Shown here: one piece after another, positions 57,640 through 64,000 of the stretch
Layout: every line of letters begins with the position of its first letter
How positions within the stretch are numbered: the first letter of the stretch is position 1
Source: Pyricularia pennisetigena
Taxonomy: Eukaryota > Ascomycota > Sordariomycetes > Magnaporthales > Pyriculariaceae
Length of the DNA: 64,000 bases
Direction of reading: 5' to 3'
NCBI RefSeq assembly: GCF_004337985.1
Contig: NC_043740.1
Span: 5,105,233 to 5,169,232 of the forward strand
The notes under the pieces: generated by a model
Database searches by the model: none
What the model was told of the DNA's origin: nothing
Seen by the model: the letters and a program-made list of their open reading frames with translations, nothing else
Translations under genes and position numbers: made by a program

Positions 57640-59160
57640 ACGCCTATATATATTTCGTTTTCCCACCAAATCAACGCAATTTTTCGCGGTCCTAATCCCG
57701 CATACGCGGCGGTAAATACTTTTTCCGACCTACACATTTTCCCGGAATTATACGCCAAAACCAAAATTTTTGATAATTTAAATTTATAATATAAATTCGT
57801 TTCCTCAATTGTTATATAGTTTTTAAATTTCCACAAACCCCCCAATATTCCAATACGAATCCCATACTATAACGAAATATAATATATATACCGGGTTTTA
57901 TATAATGTAAAAAATATTATTTTGCGGGTCAAAACCGGGTACGGGAAAAGCATAATATTGCAAATTACCTCGGTTATTCGCAATAACACCATTATTATCC
58001 AAGTAAACCTTTTAAATAAATTAAAGTAAAAACAATTACGCAATATATAACGTTATCCTACCGCGAACCCCAAACTAATCGACCAATTTATTTTAAACAT
58101 AAATATAAACAAACGGTTTTTATTACCAAACCTAATTTTATTTAATATAACCTTTTTTGGAACCCGTAAACCGTTTGTAATTATACGCACATTTTTTTAA
58201 GCCCGGAACAAACCACTAATTACCGATTTTTTAAATTTTTTCGAAACCCTATATTCCACCAACGTATGGCTTTATTTGCTATTAATAAATTCCCTATAAT
58301 TTTACAGTAAAAGGATTTTAGGGAGTTATGTTTTATACTGCGTTTAATCCGGGCAATTATACCAGCATCCGTACCTATATTCGGATGTACCGCAACTTTT
58401 ACAGTAAAAGTTAAAATTTACGTCCTCGACCAATTGTATTGTAAAAAATAATACGTTTCGCTAAAACGCCTTTCGACCGACCCGAGATTACGATTACAAT
58501 ACAATATTTGGAACGCAGAACCCTAATTAACGATTACCGGCGTTTTGTATTCCTAATAAAAAATATTATAATATTACCCGCCACCCGTATTTTTAAAACT
58601 ATTATATATATAAACGCCAGGAACCGGATTAACCAAATACGTCAATTCCTAATAAAAGACCTCGTATTTAAGAAATTTATTAAACGCAACGCAACCGATA
58701 TAATTATCCGGTATAATGCATTTATATTTAAAATCGATAAAATTAAAATTTACGCAAAATTTTCCAAACCGGATTTTAAACCTTGCATTATATTTTCCAC
58801 TTTACTTTTGGGTATAGATATGGATATACCTAATATAAAATGTTTAATGCAATACGGCGCGTTAATATTAAACGACCCCGTAAACCTATGGTAAAGGTTT
58901 GGACGCACCGTACGCGGGCCCAACCGTAAAAACACCGCATATTTTTTTGCGTTTTCTTGGTATTTCGATACGCAGGGGTCCATCGTTAAATATAAATTAA
59001 TTAAGCCAAAATTATTAATTAAATTAACTTCATATCCCGTAATCTTACGAAAAAACGCTAAAAATTTACATATTACCCATTTAAATTTTGTAACGTATTT
59101 ACAAACGCGGTCATTTTTTATTAACCTTTTACGTATCGTTAAATTTAATTGAAACGACAA
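57640..59160 (+). pseudogene. RecQ-like DEAD/DEAH helicase, RIP-degraded
   Basis: Walker A (motif I) reads KTGYGKSIIL at about 57931-57960, followed by TIIIQVNLLNKL (motif Ia region). In another phase come RPEITITIQYLERR near 58480, then an open 128-codon piece (58508-58894) with KTIIYINARNRINQIRQF (motif IV), DIIIRYNAFI, KPDFKPCIIFSTLLLGIDMDIPNIKCLMQYG (motif V), and LW-stop-RFGRTVRGPNRK near 58886-58925 (motif VI). SYFDTQG-like residues follow. These enzymes unwind DNA with ATP. Fungal genomes carry many such RecQ-like genes near telomeres and in repeats. The DEAH box (motif II) is not legible. Stops and a phase change make it dead. Confidence 0.75.
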
Positions 59161-60960
59161 TAACCGGGTAAAAACGTCGGAATTACCACAAACCGGTTTT
59201 TTGGGTACACTGAAACCACGCGTTCCGCCCTATTAAACGCAATAGGCGAAAATAAATGGGAAATAATTAAAAAAAAAGGTGTTAAATATACAAACTTTCG
59301 GTAACGTTAAATATATTCGACAAATTATATAGGACTTTATACAGGAAACGAATCCATTTTTTACAATAAATTAATATAAAAATTGTTGCAACGCCTGCGT
59401 ACACCAAATTGGAGCTTTACCCGCATTACCCCGCAAAAAACCGCCAATTAAAATATTTAAAAAAAAATTCCAAAAAAGGTTATATGTTTAAACAGCTGGA
59501 TAAATAGGGTATTTATTTTGCAATAACTATTTTTTTCCCAACCCCGCGGCGGTTATACGACCTATTATCGCAGCTAATATTACTCAAACCAATAGTTTCT
59601 AATATCGTTAAATAGCTCGTCCATTTTTATTACCGGGAATGGACGAAAAACGATTTATTGGAAACTATTCCAAATTTAAAATTAATTAAATAATTCAAAT
59701 AATATAGCGATTATTTCGTTGTTTAATTCCCAGTAATATACGGAAATGGGACACGAAACTACGCCTCCTATTTGCATAAATAATAAACAAAAAGCGGCGG
59801 AATTAAAATACGGTGTTATTTTAGGAAACGATGAATATAATTAACAATTATTCGGAAAAATAAACTAATAAACGCCGACGAACGAATTAAACTGTATTAT
59901 AACCACAGGTTAAAATGCTGGTTAGCGTTTACAATTATAAGAATATCCAATATAAAAACGTTTATAAATTTATAATTTAAAAGTCAAAGGGCGATTAAAA
60001 TTAAATTTGAATTAAATTAAATAACGTACCCTGGATTATAAAAAGGTCGAACGACGAAAAAAGCGACGCCAAATTGGATTTCCCAGGGGCGGAGGATTAT
60101 TAAACAGCGCAAAATATATAATTGTCAAATACCAAAATCCCTAATTAACGGTTTAAATAAAACGACCTAATACTGGATAATAATAATTATTACGTAAATT
60201 GAAAACCTGGATTATATATAAACTGGTACGGCGTAACGGCGCCCCGATTAAAAATAAAAGGGTTCGATATTACGAATTGTAATAATTATTACGGTTAAAC
60301 TTCGGAAATTTTGGCGTTTCCATTTTAACCTTATTTTATCAGCAAAACACCCCATACGTAAACCCAATTATAAATACCTCTTTTTTTTTATTAGCTTTTT
60401 TTTTACAATAAAAACCTTTTTCCCGGCCGCCAGATTTTTATTGTAACGATAAATAAAAAATTGTAACGATTAAACCAGCGCTTAGTATTTAACTAATAAA
60501 CGTGATAATTATTATAATCGCAGAATTGCTTTAGCAAGTACTGCGAATATATTCGTTAGGAAATTTGATTAAAATATTTTTAATTAAATAAAATTATTTA
60601 TACTTTACCTACCCAAATAGGTATTAACCCAATCGTAGCGAGGGTAAATTATAAATAACGCCCCTGCATCGCAAAAATACCCCACACCCGGCTAGGTCCG
60701 GGGCAAATTAATTAATTTTATTGTAAAAATAGTTATAATAATTGCTTCAATTCGCCAAAAACCGTAATAATTGTCACAATCACGGTTTTTTATCACTATA
60801 ATTCCCAACAAGCGCCAAAAAGGTAAAACCTCCGCCCAGATTACCACCAGATTTACGTTGGGATATATACCCAGTAATATTAAATTACTTATTAACCTAA
60901 TAATTATATTATAAAAAGGAACGCGGATAAAAAAAATAAATTAATACTTTAAAAATTTGG
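59161..60960. other. RIP-degraded stretch, probably helicase C-terminal part and more
   Basis: Plus-strand pieces such as TRSALLNAIGENKWEIIKKK near 59215-59280 may be the helicase C-terminus. After about 60000 nothing was recognised. Repeated AATAATTATTA-type low complexity occurs around 60170-60290. Confidence 0.35.
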
Positions 60961-60989
60961 AAAATTACGACGCGGATATTGCAATTATG

Positions 60990-61400
60990 TTGGAGCTAAA
61001 TTTTATTCGGTTGGACCGTCTTATATTACAAGACTATTTGGATATAACCGGAGTCCCCCTAAATTTTCCCCCCATTTTTAATAATAATAATAACAATTAA
61101 AATAATACCGATATGGATTCCGGCGATAATAAATTTGCCCCCGCCCCCGTCGATAAGGATGGAAATAATACCGATATGGACGCCGGCGATAACGAATTTA
61201 CCCCCGCCCCCGTCAAATATAATAACGACGATATTTATATAAGCAAAAACGATAACTAACCTACCACCGCGTCCGCCAATAAAGGCGATAATAAAATTAA
61301 TATGGATAATAATTATAACGAACCTGCCCCGGATTTGGATAACCGCCAATTGCAAATTTGTTTCGTATTTTTTAAACCATTTATTAACGTATTATCCCCG
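60990..61400 (+). pseudogene. Degraded gene segment with 21-residue acidic repeat
   Basis: A plus-strand frame starting near 60990 (LELNFIRLDRLILQDYLDI) runs about 140 codons with two stops. It contains two copies of a 21-codon repeat, 61101-61163 and 61164-61226, each reading NNTDMD.GDN.F.PAPV, then a weaker third piece with KGDNKINMDNN. An acidic, Asn-rich, proline-punctuated linker like this is typical of a disordered region of a large nuclear protein. It could belong to the SNF2-like gene downstream or be a separate gene. Confidence 0.45.
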
Positions 61401-63239
61401 CCACCAAAAAAAAACCAAAAACCGGCCTTTTGCACTATAACCGGAAATTATTATTAACCCGGCACCCGCGTTACTAAATAGGCCGCCCGCACCCCGTATA
61501 TATAAAATTACCACCGTTCGGCCACTTAAAATTAATTTCATTTCGGTATCGCGGACGTAATTCAAATTTAATTCGACGCCAAATAATAAACCAATAAATT
61601 TCGTATAATCCGAATATTATTTCCCATTATATAAAAATACGATTTCCTAAATCGTTTGCCCGTCCCGTTTTGGAAAAATTTTTAACTGGGTAAAAACTAA
61701 TCCGTATTGGCGATAATCATTATAATTTGGCGCAGGGCAGGGAATACGAATATTGTTAAAATGGTTCGTATTATACCCCATTTGGGTTATATTAATTGTT
61801 TTAAAATTAACAATAATACTACCCGCCCGCCTGGGTCGGTCGCGGAAATAATATTTTCCGCAATACGAACGAAACTTTAATCGCCCAAACCTTTAAACGT
61901 TTTTAATCCGTTGTTAGCGTCGCCACAATAAAAACACGCGTTAATGGCCAGATTTTGGCATACCATTTTAATAGTAATTCGTCGAATATAAACGAAATAA
62001 TAATCTTATTTGGTTACGAAACGATAAATATTTTAATATAATATATTAATATAATAGGTTAATCTTTCCTTTTATTGGATTGCAACAATCATTATAATCC
62101 ATGCATTAATATATTTTATTATTTATTATATTGTAATAATTATTACAATTTTTCGCGGTAATACCAATTAATTATCGCTGTAATGTAACAACTATTACAG
62201 TCTTGTTTCTACCTTTTTATATATTTTATAATAACGGGCAAAATTTTAATTATTAATTAATTTATTTTTAATCGCCGACGTATTCGGGTTTTCAACGTAT
62301 CTTCAATTGGGTAACCCCGGTAAATAAATTAAAAGTAATAAAATACCCGTTTGGTAAAAGATTTTGGCTTCCGTACCGGATATATTTAACGATAGGGGTA
62401 CCAAACCCATTTTCGATAATTTGGTAAATCGGCGTCGCTTACCCCTTATCCCCCCTTTTATCCGCCAAAACGATATTAATTTCCCCGGGTTAAAAATATT
62501 CGCAAATATATTTAAACCGGTTATAATTCTTATAATTTTCGCCACAATGTCAATTTATTTACGGATAATAATTACCGGATTTAATTTTGATAACGGCGAT
62601 TTAAAATTTAAAACGGTTAACCCTGGTCCACATATATATGGCGGTTATTATATCGACGATTAATTTCGGGTTTGCTACCATTTTTTTTATTCTATTTTTC
62701 GCCGGTAGGGAAAAGTCGTTATTGGAAATAAAAATTTTTTTAGCAATTTTGGTGGAAACTGCCGTAGTCTTTTTAAATTTAATATTAAATAATCCTCCAC
62801 CCTATTTACTATCGCCGATAACGTTATCGCCTTAAATAATTTGCATTTAATACAATTTTAACATCGTTTGGTTGCCCGTTCGCGAGTCGACCAAACCATC
62901 GACGTCGCCAATTTGTTTGGTTTTAACCGCGCCTGTTACAATAGGATAATAATAATGTTCGTTATCGATACCTAATCCAGTTTTAAACCTATTAAAATCG
63001 GACGGTGAAAAAAAGCGTGCAAATTAAATTTAACTATATTTATTGAATTTGTTAATATTTGAAGGTATTTGTAATAAGTTGTACGACGAAAGGCGGTTTT
63101 ATCGTCCCATTTTTACCAAATTTAAACAAAAGTTACCGAATTTTATCCCAAACCTTTTGGCGACAATTAACAAAACGATTTCCTTAATTTTATACAAACC
63201 CAATCCATTATCGCCGATTGATTTGCTAATATAAACCGC
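61401..63239. other. Unassigned RIP-degraded stretch
   Basis: Open pieces at 62364-62663 and 62638-62835 (plus) have no recognised motif; the second is hydrophobic. This may be the N-terminal region of the SNF2-like gene, separated by stops and phase changes. Confidence 0.3.
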
Positions 63240-64000
63240 GCAGAAAAGGAAGTTTTCGAGGACGCCCGCGAAAAACTCCTAACGGCTTTTTTGGTATACT
63301 ATACGCAATTTTCCATTTTAATTAAAAATTATCCCTGGACTGGTTATTACTCTAATTCGGACGCAATTTAAACTATTATAAAAAATTTGCGCTTTTTTTA
63401 AAACATTTTACCTATCGACGGTTTAAATACCGATAACAAAATCGGTATAGATACAAAAAAATTTTAGGCAAATGTTTTTGGTTTGATTGGGATATACCTA
63501 ATACTCCTTTTAATCGCTATTAGCTACCCCATTAACTGGTTGGTAAATTATATATATATTATCCTTAATAATTGTAAGTATCGTTATAGTTTTACCCCTA
63601 TTTTTGTAATTATTATCACAATCCTTCCCCTATTTTTGTAACTTTTATTATAATCCCACCCCTATTTTTGTTATTATTGTCATAATTTCTGTTTTGGCTA
63701 AACTAATTTTTTTTTCGGTTCAGATACCCATACTTTACTAAAATTGGAGCAATTAGATTTTAAAAATTGGTTATTAACTAATAAAATAGCCATAGGAAAA
63801 ACGATTATTTATTTTACAGTAATTTTTATATGGTATATTCGTTATTAATCCGACCTATTTATCCAATATACCGACGGATGTTTTCCCACTTTAATTTTCG
63901 TCCCGGCCAACCTTATTTCGCAAATATTTAAAAAAGCAATAACTAATTTCCTAACCGTCGACGTTAAATGCTATTATAATGTAACTGAAATATATGCTAC
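63240..64000 (+). pseudogene. SNF2-type ATPase, N-terminal part, runs off the window
   Basis: One frame can be followed from 63240 to the window end through several stops. It reads EKEVFEDAREKLLTAFLVYY, then YPWTGYYSNSDAI, then LEQLDFKNWLLTNKIAIGKTI at 63741-63806 (motif I, GIGKT, cf. DEMGLGKT). PTLIFVPANLISQIFKKA follows near 63882-63935 (motif Ia), then VDVKCYYNVTE. This is the start of an SNF2-family ATPase domain, which moves along DNA with ATP. The DE before the P-loop is changed to NK. The remaining motifs lie beyond position 64000. Confidence 0.65.

Noticed and set aside
58750..59160. Minus-strand open frame of 136 codons
   Set aside because: It is antisense to the RecQ-like helicase motifs V and VI, which are recognisable on the plus strand.
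61059..61355. Minus-strand hydrophobic frame of 98 codons rich in Ile, Val and Gly
   Set aside because: It is the antisense of the acidic 21-codon repeat on the plus strand. The repetitive hydrophobic pattern is a by-product.

Overview
This window looks like a transposon-rich, AT-rich compartment of a filamentous ascomycete genome that has been heavily degraded by repeat-induced point mutation (RIP). The evidence is direct. Coding-like stretches are riddled with TAA/TAG where the family alignment expects CAA/CAG glutamine codons (CpA to TpA). Paired repeats differ almost only by C/T and G/A. Indels are rare, so long frames can be followed through many stops. The element types (chromodomain Ty3/gypsy, Ty1/copia, pogo-like, Mutator-like) fit Pezizomycotina; the species cannot be named from the sequence. 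No long intact gene was found. The only ordinary-looking ORF is a 92-codon one at 33426-33704 (-).

Left part (1-5650): one copy of a SINE-like repeat, a pogo-like transposase relic, a Mutator-like (MULE) non-autonomous element with nested fragments, and an unassigned degraded stretch. Next (5653-20431) is a three-level nest resolved by target-site duplications. A ~7 kb Ty1/copia element on the minus strand (5658-20426, TSD AATTT) is split inside its reverse transcriptase by a solo copia LTR (7824-15567, TSD AATGG). That LTR is itself split by a full Ty3/gypsy chromovirus relic (8085-15267, TSD GCGTT). A second, oppositely oriented copy of the same gypsy family lies at 23046-30239 (TSD TAATA).

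Middle (30245-36395): a GC-rich inverted-repeat element, degenerate short tandem repeats, a small MITE, the small intact ORF, a clean solo gypsy LTR (34142-34580, TSD AATAA), and a divergent LTR. Centre-right (36396-57085) is dominated by a ~1.85 kb MULE-like family: five near-complete copies plus fragments here, with terminal TAGTCTCAG repeats and 9-bp TSDs. Between copies sit a second pogo transposase relic and an island (38343-44691) carrying RIP-killed single-copy-type genes: a histidine acid phosphatase (phytase-like) gene at 40692-42137 (+), and a predicted secreted protein at 43347-44261 (-).

Right part (57086-64000): a 186-bp tandem duplication, a RecQ-like helicase pseudogene, a stretch encoding a 21-residue acidic repeat, and the start of an SNF2-type ATPase pseudogene that runs off the window. 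No CRISPR array, rRNA or convincing intact tRNA was seen. The window is mainly a record of transposon insertion order and of RIP spreading over duplicated genes.
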